From Bryobacterales bacterium (GTDB lineage: Bacteria; Acidobacteriota; Terriglobia; Bryobacterales; UBA6623): a stretch of DNA of 33,776 nucleotides. Under the pieces are notes generated by a model. It did not search any database and had not been told where the DNA came from. It saw only the letters and a program-made list of their open reading frames with translations. This document shows positions 1-7,986 of this stretch, in pieces (positions within the stretch are counted from its first letter, which is position 1; every line of letters begins with the position of its first letter). Location: the NCBI GenBank assembly GCA_022824585.1, contig JAJDZN010000122.1, forward strand, positions 1 through 33,776, read 5' to 3'. The position numbers were made by a program, and so were the translations under genes.

Positions 1-1
1 C

Positions 2-133
2 ACCAACATCTACGCCGAAGTCGATCTAAGAGCGAAGGAAGAGGCGATGAAATCCACCAGCCCTGATGATGCCGGAGATGAACCGCGATGGAAGACGAGA
101 GGTGGCCTGCTTGAGCAACTGAAGGCAATCTGA
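2..133 (+). CDS. C-terminal end of a tyrosine recombinase, cut by the window edge
   Basis: Reading from base 2 gives 43 residues beginning TNIYAEVDLRAKEEAMKS and ending in TGA at 131-133. The TNIYAEVD block is the typical C-terminal motif of XerC/XerD-like phage-integrase proteins often found in transposon-borne recombinase sets. Its tyrosine (codon 4, bases 11-13) is the expected DNA-cleaving nucleophile. The C-terminal LLEQLKAI also fits the usual ending of this group. Only the tail is in the window, so intactness cannot be judged. No gene is seen between its stop and the serine recombinase relic. Confidence 0.7.
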   Translation, partial: TNIYAEVDLRAKEEAMKSTSPDDAGDEPRWKTRGGLLEQLKAI

Positions 134-225
134 AGGAGGAAGATTATGTCATGTAATTTCGGGAAAGGAGTCTAGTTGACGGCAGTCTCCGCATGCTGCC
201 CAACATAACAACGTGCCCTACATAA

Positions 226-2019
226 GGGCTGAAGGGCACCTTCTCTGAGATCGAGCTGCACGCCTTCCGCACGCGCTTGCTGGAGGGGTTGCGCCAAAAG
301 GCCGCGCGCGGCGAGCTGCGCATCCCCCTGCCGGTCGGCTATGTCTGGGGGGAAGCGCCCGGCGAGGTGCGCTTCGACCCCGACGAGGAGGTCGTCCACG
401 CCGTGCGCAACGTCTTCACGCGGTTCGCCGAGCTCGGCGCAGCGCGGCGGGTCTGGCTATGGTTTGTCGAGGAGGGACTGTCGCTGCCGGCCCGCCGGCC
501 GGCCGCCGGCCCGCTGTGCTGGGTGCGGCCGTCGCTGGCCGCGGTGCGCCAGGTGCTCACCAACCCGGTCTACGCCGGGGCCTACGTGTTCGGCAAGACG
601 CGCACCGAGCGCCGCCTCGATGCGTCCGGCGCGGTGCGCTGCCGGCGCGTCGCGATCGCGGCCCGCTCGGACTGGCAAGTCTTCCTTCCGGAGCATCACC
701 CGGGCTATGTTGATTGGGAGACCTACGAGGCCAACTTGCAGAGACTGGAAGCGAACCGCCCGGCGCATCTGAAGCGCCCGGGAGGGGCGGTGCGGGAAGG
801 GCCGGCGCTGCTGCAGGGCTTGGCAGCCTGCGGCCGTTGCGGCCGGCGCATGTACACCCAGTACCGGAACGGCAGATCGAAGCCGGATTACATTTGCACG
901 GGCGGGAACGGGGCCACCAGGAGCTGTCTCTGCATTGCGGGCAGCCAGATCGACCGCGCGGTGGAGGAGGCCGTGCTGGAAGCGTTGCGCCCGGCGGGTG
1001 TGGAGGCCGCCCTGCAGGCGGCCGAGCAACTGGAAGCCGACCGGGACGCCGCGCTGGAGCAGTTGCGGCTGGCCGAGGAGCGAGCTGGTTACGAGACCAT
1101 GCGAGCCGAGCGGGCCTACCGCGCGGTGGACCCGGAAAACCGGCGCGTCGCGCGAGGGCTGGAACGGGAATGGGAGCGCCGCTTGGAGGAGCTGGAGCAG
1201 GCGCGCGAAGCGGTCGCTGCACGCGAGCGGACCTGCCAGCGGAGGCTGAGCGCTGCCGAGCGCGCGGCCGTGCTGGCCTTGGGGGAGGATTTGCCGAGGG
1301 TGTGGCACGCCGAGACGACGACCGCGCGGGACCGCAAGGAACTGCTGCGGGAGCTGTTGGAGGAAGCCGTGATCGAGCTGCCCGGGGACGGGGAGCGGAT
1401 CCGTCTCGTGCTGCGCTGGCGCGGCGGGCTGCGCAGCGAGCTGGAGTTCCAGCGCCAGCGCGGCCGGCCAGCCCCTCTGTGCACCGGGGAAGAGACCGTC
1501 GAGCTGGTGCGCCGCCTGGCGGAGCACTATCCGGACCGGCAGATTTCTGCGATTCTCAACCGCCAGGGCCGCACCACCGTCAAGGGTCTGCGCTTCACGC
1601 GCAACCGTGTCGCCGTCTTGCGCACGTCGTGGGGGATTCCATGCTATCGGGCTCCGGATGATCCGCCGGAGGGTGACCTGGTCACGGTGGCCGAGGCGGC
1701 GCGGGAACTGGGCATCGCGGGCTCGACGATCCATCGCTGGCTCAACGACGGATTCATTGCCGGAGAGCAACTCACGCCGGGAGCGCCGTGGCGGATTCGC
1801 ATGAATGACGAACTGCGGTCCCGCTTTGTGGACGAAGCACCCCCCGGATACATTCCGATGCAGGACGCCACGCGCCGGCTCGGGGTGTCTCGCCAGACGG
1901 TGTTGCAGTGGGTCAAGCACGGCAAGCTGGAAGCGGTCCATGTGTACCGGGGGCGGCGTAAAGGACTGCGAATACGGGTGTTAGGAGACAGTCCCGGCCT
2001 GTTCGACGGGACCGCATGA
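226..2019 (+). pseudogene. Large serine recombinase lacking its catalytic domain
   Basis: The open frame follows a TAA at 223-225. Its first codons read GLKGTFSEIELHAFRTRLLE, the block that normally joins the resolvase catalytic domain to the recombinase domain. The first start codon is TTG at 277 (580 residues). What remains is the recombinase domain (about residues 1-170), a zinc ribbon (C185, C188, C207, C217/C219), a coiled coil (about 246-330) and two MerR/Xis-like helix-turn-helix segments near the C-terminus (about 469-495 and 524-560). The N-terminal resolvase domain with the active-site serine is absent, and the 5' side instead meets unrelated sequence and the tyrosine recombinase tail. 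It should not be able to recombine DNA. Whether a DNA-binding fragment is still made is unknown. The family assignment is secure; calling it a pseudogene follows from the missing domain. Confidence 0.8.
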
Positions 2020-3258
2020 GACTGGGGGGCAGTATGAAAGTGACTCCACAATGCTCTTGCAGGCGCTTTCGACCACCCCCGAGCCGACGCACAATCCGGC
2101 GGCACGGAACTCCGCGTAGCGCATCCGGTCGCGATTGCGCTCCATGTAGCGGACGCAGTCGCTGGCCTTCGGGCAGTCGCCGACGGAGCGCAGGGCCGCC
2201 AGCACCGCTTCAAAGCGGCCGCTGTCCAGTTCCTCGCAACGCGCCTCGGCCCAGGCCTCGATGGCGGCCTCGTGGCCCGCATGCAGTTCCTTGGACACGT
2301 CCCACAGCCACTCGTGGGCGTGCCACAGGTCGACGATCTGAATGGCGCCGGGGAACATTTCCTGACATAACGACCAGATCCACAGGGCTCCGTCGCCCAG
2401 CACCACGCGCCGCTGGGCCTGCGGGAAGCCGCGCCGCTCGGCCTCGCGCCGCACGCGCTGGGCAAAGGCGCTCGGCGCGCGGTCGGTGTCGCGGCTGGCC
2501 GCGCTCTCGATCGCCGCGCAGTAGCTGACCGAGCCCGGATCGCGCTGGGGGCGGCCGGTCTTGGGGTGGCGCCCTTCGGCGGTCCAAGCAGTGACCAGTT
2601 TGGCCTCGCGTGTCTTGGCCGAACCGTCGGCTTGCTTGCCCGGCCGGCCGGCGGTCTCGCTGCTGCGCACCGGCACGCCCGTGCCGTCGATGCCGAGGTA
2701 CATGGTGGCAGCGGCAGGCGGCTGTGTGGCGAAGACCTCGCCGGAGCGCTCGGCGGCGTCGATTTGCTGTCCCAGCGCCTCGGCGGCGCGTTCGACGCGC
2801 TTGGCGTCCAGGCTCACGCCGGCCAACTCGGCCAGCAGCAGGGAGGACTCGGCGAAGCTGACCAGCGCGGCGGTCAGGCCGGTCACGCGCAGCACGCCCG
2901 GGGAGAGCGAGGTGCCGGCCAGTGCGAGGCGGCGGTCGCGCGGGAAGAAGCCCCTGGCGCAGCGCCGGCAATGATAGTAGGCCCGCCGCAGCAGCAGCGG
3001 CCCGAGCAGCGTGGTGAAGGTCTTGGCGAAGCGGCCGGCATAGCGGGCCGGGGCCCCGCAGGAGCAGGGCTGGCAGGCACCCTGCCAGTCGCTGCCGTCG
3101 CGGTTGAGACGCTCGGCGAGCATGCGGCCGACGAACTCCAGGGCCTTGTTGCGCAAGTAGGTTTCCAAGGCCTCGAAGTCGAGCTGGTCGGCACAGCCGG
3201 GGCCTACGAAGCGCTCGAGCTCGGCTTCGACGGCGTCGACGAAATCCTGCGCGCAGGG
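1981..3258 (-). pseudogene. ISKra4-family transposase, second reading frame, 3' truncated
   Basis: This frame matches ISKra4-type transposases. Counting from the in-frame TTG at 3168, it has an N-terminal zinc ribbon (C32, C35, C37, C67, C70) and the catalytic-domain blocks YLGIDGTGVP with D161, VVLGDGALWIW with D259 and CVGSGVVESACK with E367. The conserved segment that normally follows (roughly TRLKRSGMHW and the last 40-50 residues) is gone. After ACK the frame turns into unrelated residues that overlap the end of the serine recombinase, so the junction lies near 2035-2055. Upstream the frame stays open to the A8 run at 3259-3266 with family-like residues (QDFVDAVEAELERF) but no good start. 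This suggests it is made by -1 frameshifting from the preceding ORF. The truncation makes it probably inactive. Confidence 0.82.
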
Positions 3259-3638
3259 TTTTTTTTAGCGTCGCTGGGGGCGTGCTGGGCGGGCTGCTCG
3301 GCTTCCAGTTGCGCTTGGCAGGCTTGCTCGCTGACCTCGATCAGCTCGGCGACGAGGCGGCGCAAGCGCTGGCACTCGGCGATTTGCGCGCGGGTGGCGG
3401 CGAGCTGGTCCGCAGGGATGCTGCGCGTGCGGGTCTTGCCGTGGACGCGGTGGGTGAGGATCCAGCGCGGGCCGTGGCCGGGATGGTCCGGGTCGGCGCA
3501 GCGGCAGTTGGGCTTGCCGCACTTGCGGTAGGAGGCCACCAGCGAGCCGGGGCGCAAGTCGCCGAGAGCGGCGATCTGCTGGAGGAGTTGCTGGCGGCGG
3601 GCAGCGGGGGAATCGGTGGCGGGCAGGGTAGCGGACAC
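3204..3638 (-). CDS. ISKra4-element first ORF (DUF6788-like protein)
   Basis: A 144-residue protein from GTG at 3638, chosen because AAGGAGG lies 4 bases upstream (3649-3643). A TTG at 3689 would add 17 residues but would sit before the promoter described here. The core motif GSLVASYRKCGKPNCRCADP is typical of the small DUF6788-like proteins (GSLV..R..CGKP.CRC) encoded beside or fused to ISKra4-group transposases. Its function is unknown; the paired cysteines suggest a zinc or nucleic-acid-binding fold. It ends in a low-complexity Ser/Pro tail at 3204, overlapping the transposase frame. A perfect A_AAA_AAC slippery heptamer at 3264-3258 could shift ribosomes into the -1 frame and make a fusion. 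Confidence 0.72.
   Translation of the reverse strand: MSATLPATDSPAARRQQLLQQIAALGDLRPGSLVASYRKCGKPNCRCADPDHPGHGPRWILTHRVHGKTRTRSIPADQLAATRAQIAECQRLRRLVAELIEVSEQACQAQLEAEQPAQHAPSDAKKNPARRISSTPSKPSSSAS
3258..3264 (-). other. Candidate -1 programmed frameshift heptamer A_AAA_AAC
   Basis: Within GCT AAA AAA AAC CCT of the first ORF, the zero-frame phasing is exactly X_XXY_YYZ. Slipping back one base continues as CCC TGC GCG into the transposase frame, which otherwise has a TAA just upstream of the run and no good start. This is a sequence-level prediction only. Confidence 0.6.
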
Positions 3639-3642
3639 GGGG

Positions 3643-3679
3643 CCTCCTTGTCTGGAAGCATTATACACTTCCAGACAAG
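3643..3679 (-). promoter_or_regulatory. Hairpin carrying a -10 box in its loop and a Shine-Dalgarno at its foot
   Basis: A perfect 12-bp inverted repeat (CTTGTCTGGAAG 3647-3658, CTTCCAGACAAG 3668-3679) surrounds a 9-base loop. On the minus strand the loop contains TATAAT (3665-3660). The AAGGAGG of the first ORF begins inside the downstream arm (3649-3643). Transcripts starting from this -10 would begin inside that arm and lack the stem. Read-through RNA from outside would form the stem over the start of the ribosome site. The -35 is weak (TTGCTG with an 18-base spacer). Confidence 0.6.
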
Positions 3680-3826
3680 CATTCAGCAATCAGCTTGCCC
3701 TGTAAAGCGTAATCGGTTTCCAGCAAGAACAATCAGTCCGCTCTCATGCCGAAATCAGAATCGTGTCGTACACCCGGCCGGGAGAAGGGACTGGCTTTTT
3801 GGCGGCGATTCGTGTATGCATGGGGT

Positions 3827-4682
3827 ATGCAGCAACCACCAGCGCACACCAGCAAGATCGATCTGAAGCAGGTTAGCGTGCGGTTAGTGCAAGCGCACGA
3901 ACGGCTGCGCTGGGACGCGCTGATGAACGCGCACCACTATCTGGGCTTCAAGCAGTTTGCCGGGCGCGGCCTGCGCTATGTGGCCGAATGCGACGGGGAG
4001 TGGCTGGCGCTGGTGGGCTGGCAAACGGGTGTCTTCCAGTGTCGGCCGCGGGACCGCTGGCTGGGCTGGCACAAAGCGCTGCAGTTCCGGCGGCTGCATC
4101 TGATCGGCAACAACACGCGGTTCTTGATCTTGCCAGCGGGCAGCGGGCTGAAGAACTTGGCCTCGCGGGTGCTGGGGTTGAATCTGCGGCGGCTGAGCGG
4201 GGACTGGCAGCAGCACTGGGGGCACCCGCTGGAGCTGGCCGAGACGTTCGTGGCCGAACGCTTCGCCGGCAGCGCGTATCTGGCGGCGAACTGGATCGCG
4301 GTGGGGCGCAGCAAGGGCTATGCGCGTTCGAACGGCCAGTACACCGCCAAGCACGGCGAGCGGCGCAAGATGCTGTTGTATCCGTTGCGGGCGGATGCGC
4401 GCCATCGGCTGGCGGACCCGCAGGAGCGAGCGGAGTGGGCCTGCCCGACAGCGGAGGTGCGCTATTCGGGGGGCGAGTTGCGTTCGTTGCTGGAACAGTT
4501 TGAGAGCGTCGATGACAGCCGCAGCGGTCACGGCAAGCGCCACCGGCTGGCCACGGTGCTGGCCTTGCTGGTGCTGGCGCGGCTGGCGGGCCATGTGGGC
4601 GGGCGAGCGACGGAGGCGTATTGCAAGACCTTGAAGCAGAAGGAATTGCGGGCCTTGCGCAGTCGCCGGGAGGCGGCCACGG
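3827..4682 (+). pseudogene. DruA (DUF4338)-ISAs1 type transposase, 5' part, interrupted by a transposon
   Basis: Counting from ATG 3827, the residues follow the DruA/DUF4338 pattern: WDALMNAHHYLG (29-40), NNTRFLIL (95-102), NLASRVL (110-116), HWGHPLELAETFV (130-142) and YLAANWIAVG (151-160). The segment from about 216 (LRSLLEQFESVDD...RHRLATVLALLVLARLAG) is the N-terminal associated domain (DDE_Tnp_1_assoc) of ISAs1-family transposases. The frame ends artificially 5 bases into the inserted element, at a TAG at 4685-4687. Its catalytic half is at 8973-9892, in the same phase once the insertion is removed. The frame also allows an earlier ATG at 3746, but conserved residues begin only after 3827 and neither start has a good ribosome site. 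DruA homologues are known from Druantia defence systems, but this one is joined to a transposase. Confidence 0.85.
4677..4682 (+). repeat. Target-site duplication CCACGG, left copy
   Basis: CCACGG directly precedes the TGTAG end of the inserted transposon. The identical six bases follow its ACA end at 8967-8972. Confidence 0.85.
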
Positions 4683-4760
4683 TGTAGAGAGCCGGAATAT
4701 TCCGGCGGTAGATTCTCAGATTATTCCGGCGGCAGGAAGGGACGTATTGCCGGATTATTT
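4683..4760 (+). repeat. Left transposon end with repeated binding-site motif
   Basis: Two direct copies of the motif (A)ATATTCCGGCGGTAG (4696-4711) and ATTATTCCGGCGGCAG (4720-4735) are followed by a diverged inverted copy, TATTGCCGGATTATT (4745-4759). The first copy lies partly in a perfect 16-bp palindrome, GCCGGAATATTCCGGC (4691-4706). These are the expected transposase binding sites. The rest up to the TOPRIM stop at 4850 shows no gene. Confidence 0.7.
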
Positions 4761-4849
4761 GTGATTTGCAGCAGGGGGAGGCGGTGGGGTTGGAGAGGGT
4801 TTTGGCAGCAGTCGCTTGGGGCTGCGTTGAGGCGCAGCGAGGGCCGCTG

Positions 4850-5761
4850 TTAGTGGTTGCGGTCCGGGATGGCCGGGCGGCGGTCGCGGAGCAGGTCGTT
4901 CCAGTCCTTGGCGTGGATGGGGCGCAGGCGGCGCAGGCCGGGATGGAGGCGGCTCAGGGCACGGGCGGCCTGGTCGCCGGGTGGATCGGCATCGTAGCCG
5001 CACAGCAAGCCGGAGGCGGGGAAGGTGTCGAGCCAGCGGGGCCGACGGCGGGCGGTGCCGGCGGTGGAAGCGACGAGGCAGTCGGGCGGCAGGCCGGGTG
5101 CGGGCAGCAGGACGGCGGAGAGGGCATCGACGGCACTCTCGACGAGCAGCACGGCGGCGGGCGGGGCGGACCCGGTGCTGAGCCAGAAACCGCCGTGATC
5201 GCGGCGGGAGCCGGGGGCGAGGCCCTTGAAGGTGGAGCCGTCGGGGCGCGGGCGGGTGCCGACGAGTTCGGCGCCGTGGGGGGTTCCGCAGCGGTCGCGG
5301 CAGGTGAAGACGGCGTTGCGGCAGCGGTCGGCGTAGAGCGTGCCGGCCCGCCGGCAGGATTCCAGCAGGGCGGGGTCGAGGCCGCGGACGCTCGCCAAGA
5401 AGTCGCGCACGGGCGGCCAGTGGGCCGCGACCGGGTCGGGCAGGCGCAGGACGGGCGGTGCGCTGGCGGGAGCCTGGCAGTGCGGGGCCACGGACGGGCC
5501 GTCGGCGAGGAATTCGACGGCCTCGCGGAAGCCGCAGCGACGGGCGTGCATGACCAGGTCGATCGCGCCGCCGCCGCCGTGGTTGCCGGCATGGTCGAAG
5601 AACTGGCTGCCGCGGATGCTGAGCAGCGAGCCGTGCCGCCGCCAGCGCTGGCGATGGCGCGGGTCGCGCCGGTAGCCGAGCCGCTCGGCGAGCGGCTCCA
5701 GGGCGCAGTCGCGGACACGGTCGGCCTGCTCGCGCAGGCGTTGCCAGGGCAGGCGGGTCAC
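4850..5761 (-). CDS. DUF3991/TOPRIM primase-like protein of the transposon
   Basis: A 303-residue protein from GTG 5761, overlapping the ATPase stop (GTGA), so translation is probably coupled. The N-terminal part (about 40-85: RHGSLLSIRGSQFFDHAGN, GGGGAIDLVMHARRCGFREAVEFL) matches the DUF3991 domain, a relative of the DnaG zinc-binding region without its cysteines. The C-terminal part is a TOPRIM fold: LLVESAVDALSAVLL with E208, GYDADPPGD with D257/D259, and KDWNDLL (285-291). TOPRIM proteins with DUF3991 are known mostly from plasmids and conjugative elements, where they are thought to act in primer synthesis or DNA processing. As the last gene of a transposase-ATPase operon it may act in replication or repair of the transposition product; that role is inference. 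Family confidence is good, function is open. Confidence 0.8.
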   Translation of the reverse strand: MTRLPWQRLREQADRVRDCALEPLAERLGYRRDPRHRQRWRRHGSLLSIRGSQFFDHAGNHGGGGAIDLVMHARRCGFREAVEFLADGPSVAPHCQAPASAPPVLRLPDPVAAHWPPVRDFLASVRGLDPALLESCRRAGTLYADRCRNAVFTCRDRCGTPHGAELVGTRPRPDGSTFKGLAPGSRRDHGGFWLSTGSAPPAAVLLVESAVDALSAVLLPAPGLPPDCLVASTAGTARRRPRWLDTFPASGLLCGYDADPPGDQAARALSRLHPGLRRLRPIHAKDWNDLLRDRRPAIPDRNH

Positions 5762-6555
5762 GGACGGCGTTCCTCGCAGGCCCGGCGGACGTGCTCGGCG
5801 CTGACCGTGCGGGCCTGGTCCAAAGCCGCGGCCGCCAGCGCGAAATGGGCCAGTGCGCTGACCTGGCGGGGCAGGCCGTGCGAGGCCTGGAACAGCGCCT
5901 GGCAGGCGGCGGGCTCGAACAGTTCCAGCTCGCAGCCGGCGCGGGCCAGGGCGTGCCGCAGGTAGGGCTCGAGTTCCTCGCGGCGCAGGCCGCTGAGGTG
6001 GTAGCGCATCACGATGCGCTGGGTCAGGGCCTCGTGATGGGCCAGTCCCAGCCGCCGCCGCAACTCGCTCTGGCCGATCAGCAGCAGGCACAGCAGGCGC
6101 TTGGAGTCGAGGCCGAAGTTGACCAGCAGGCGCAGTTCGTCGAGCACGTCGTGGCGCAGGTAATGGGCCTCGTCGATGATCAGCAGGGGCAGCTTGCCGG
6201 CCTCGGAGAGGCGCTCGATCTCGCGCCGGATGAGCTGGCAGGCCGGGGCGCGGTAGCGCGGCGTTTCCAGGCCCAAGGCCCAGCCGATCGCCTGGTAGGT
6301 GTCGATCACCGTGCCGGTCGTGAGGCGCACGTAGCCCACCGCGTAGAGGCTGTCATGGAGGCCGTCGGCGAAGCGGCGGCAGGCGCTGGTCTTGCCGCAG
6401 CCGGGCTCGCCGGTGAGCAGGCCGATGCCGCGCAAGTCGAGCAAGTGCTGCAGGCGCGAGTCGGTTTCGCTGGCGTCCTCGGAGACGAACAGCTCGGAGC
6501 TGTGGGCGGGGGCTTCGAAGGGCAGGCGGGCGAGGCCGAAATGCTGGCGGTACAT
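5758..6555 (-). CDS. AAA+ ATPase (ExeA/TniB/TnsC-like) of the transposon
   Basis: A 265-residue single-domain ATPase starting MYRQHFGLARLPFE, the usual opening of ExeA-like ATPases paired with rve-type transposases. Walker A is GEPGCGKT (49-56), Walker B LLIIDEAH (124-131), sensor-1 region LLLIGQSELRRRL (158-170) and a probable arginine-finger stretch LTQRIVMRYHLSGL (177-190). By analogy with TnsC, TniB and MuB it should bind target DNA in an ATP-dependent way and activate the transposase. The start ATG (6555) overlaps the transposase stop by one base (TGATG), and its own stop overlaps the TOPRIM start. The three genes are therefore translationally linked and probably made in fixed proportion. 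Confidence 0.88.
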   Translation of the reverse strand: MYRQHFGLARLPFEAPAHSSELFVSEDASETDSRLQHLLDLRGIGLLTGEPGCGKTSACRRFADGLHDSLYAVGYVRLTTGTVIDTYQAIGWALGLETPRYRAPACQLIRREIERLSEAGKLPLLIIDEAHYLRHDVLDELRLLVNFGLDSKRLLCLLLIGQSELRRRLGLAHHEALTQRIVMRYHLSGLRREELEPYLRHALARAGCELELFEPAACQALFQASHGLPRQVSALAHFALAAAALDQARTVSAEHVRRACEERRP

Positions 6556-7940
6556 CAGGGTTTCTCCTGCGGGGCGGATGGCTGGGACCCCAGCTGGCGC
6601 AGCCGCAGCTGCTGCTTGCGCGGGGCGCGGGGCTGGGCGCGGGTTGCGGGCTGGGCGGGAGTCTCCGGCCGGCCCTCGGCGGGCGGCCGACTGCGGCGCG
6701 CGCGGGCGTTGGCCTGCAAATCGAGCGGGCTCGCCCGGCTGCTCTCGCCGTCCTCGTGCAGCACCGTCAGGGGCCGCTCGGGGGGCGCTTCAGGCTCGAC
6801 CAGCAAGGTGACCTTCTGGCCGGCCAGGCCGGCCACGGTCTCGTACTGCCGGCCGTGCAGGTTGACCGTGCGGGCGCGGCTGACGCGGCGCGCGAAACGG
6901 TAGCTGAAGATCCGCCCCAGGTCGATGTCGGGCCCGGCGTAGCGCACGCTGCCGCTGGCCTGCGCCAGCCGGTCCAAGGGCGTTTCGCCGTCGAGGCCGC
7001 TGTGCGGGGCATGGTGGTACTCGCCTTCGATCCAGGCCGCCAGACGGCGGTTCAGGGCCGCCAGGCTGGCACGGTCCTCGGGCCGCAAGGCGGGCAAGAG
7101 CTCGGCCCGCACGCGGCGAAAAAAGCGCTCGATCTTGCCCTTTCCCGCCGGGTGAAAAACTCTCGCATGGATCAAATTCACGCCCAGCTGGGCGCACACC
7201 GCGTCCAGCTGCTGGCTGCGGAAGGCCGAGCCGTTGTCACAATACAGGCGCACCGGCAGGCCGCGCCGGAGCACTGCCTGGCGGAACACGGCCAGGAAGC
7301 TGTCGGCGTTCTCCGAGTAGGCGAAAGCCGCGTGCGGCACGACCCGGGTGGCGTCATCGAGCAGGGCCAGCAAGTAGACCTTGGCCTGCCTGCGCCCCGG
7401 CACCGCCGCGGCGATCTTGGGGCCGTGCATGACGTCGGTCTGCCACAGCGCGTTGGCCTCCGACCACTGGTAGCGCCGCAGGTCCCCGCCCGCCTGCTGC
7501 TCGGCCGGCCGGTCCATCAGCCCGGCCTGCTTGAGCAGCCGGTTGACGGTCGAGTGGGCCAGCCGCTGTCCCTGCGGCAGCCGGCCCGAATCGTGCGCCT
7601 GGCGGATCACGGCCTTCACCGTCAGGCGCGGCTCGCCCTCCTTGATCGAGCTCAGCAGCTCGGCCACCTCCGGCGGCAGCTGGCGCGGCTGGCGGCTGTC
7701 GCTGCGCCGCTTCGGGTACAGCGCTTCCAGCTTGCCCCGCTGGTAGCGCCGCAGCCAGTCCTGCAGCGTCGAGACGGCCACCCGCCGCCGCCGGCTGCCG
7801 GGAATCTCGTGCTCGCGGCCGGCTGCCTGCTGCAGCACGGCCGCTCGCTCCGGCCCGGGCTGCAGATGCAGCGCCGGTGCAATCAGGCGGAAGCGGAACA
7901 GCGCCACCGCCTGGCGCGGGTCGTGCGGGTCTTCTGGCAT
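6555..7940 (-). CDS. DD35E transposase (rve; TniA/TnsB/Mu-like)
   Basis: A 461-residue protein from ATG 7940, preferred over an in-frame GTG at 7985 because GGAGG lies 10 bases before it. The N-terminus has helix-turn-helix character (STLQDWLRRYQRGKLEALYP and a second segment around LTVKAVIRQAHDSGRLPQG). The catalytic core carries WQTDVMHGP (D169), LYCDNGSAF (D235) and HPAGKGKIERFFR (E271), giving exactly 35 residues between the second D and E, as in rve integrases. A beta-barrel-like region and a basic, Pro/Arg-rich tail (from about 385) follow, plausibly for contact with the ATPase, as in MuA and TnsB. It should cut and join the TGT...ACA ends. It lies first in the overlapping trio and 46 bases after the zinc-finger gene. 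Confidence 0.9.
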   Translation of the reverse strand: MPEDPHDPRQAVALFRFRLIAPALHLQPGPERAAVLQQAAGREHEIPGSRRRRVAVSTLQDWLRRYQRGKLEALYPKRRSDSRQPRQLPPEVAELLSSIKEGEPRLTVKAVIRQAHDSGRLPQGQRLAHSTVNRLLKQAGLMDRPAEQQAGGDLRRYQWSEANALWQTDVMHGPKIAAAVPGRRQAKVYLLALLDDATRVVPHAAFAYSENADSFLAVFRQAVLRRGLPVRLYCDNGSAFRSQQLDAVCAQLGVNLIHARVFHPAGKGKIERFFRRVRAELLPALRPEDRASLAALNRRLAAWIEGEYHHAPHSGLDGETPLDRLAQASGSVRYAGPDIDLGRIFSYRFARRVSRARTVNLHGRQYETVAGLAGQKVTLLVEPEAPPERPLTVLHEDGESSRASPLDLQANARARRSRPPAEGRPETPAQPATRAQPRAPRKQQLRLRQLGSQPSAPQEKP

Positions 7941-7986
7941 CGCTGGGTGTCCTCCGTGGGGGGCCGAATGGCCGTTTTGCCCCACG

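Larger units (their letters stand above)
2048..3690 (-). mobile_element. Truncated ISKra4-family insertion sequence (two-ORF type)
   Basis: The element comprises the first ORF with its promoter at the 3690 side and the 3'-truncated transposase. The 3' end is lost at the junction with the serine recombinase. No matching terminal repeat or target duplication can be shown, so both limits are approximate. The two-ORF layout with an A8 slippery run recalls the ISMich2-like group of ISKra4 elements; that group name is from memory and not tested here. Confidence 0.6.

Noticed and set aside
457..1941. Long open frame on the minus strand (494 codons)
   Set aside because: It lies opposite the serine recombinase and has no family-like sequence; high GC leaves antisense frames open.
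3827..4687. A Druantia anti-phage defence system
   Set aside because: DruA alone is present. No DruE-type large helicase or other Druantia genes are found, and the protein continues into an ISAs1 transposase.
4850..6091. 413-codon version of the TOPRIM gene starting at 6091
   Set aside because: The extra 110 codons overlap the ATPase gene and are Arg/Pro-rich; GTG 5761 overlapping the ATPase stop is the natural start.
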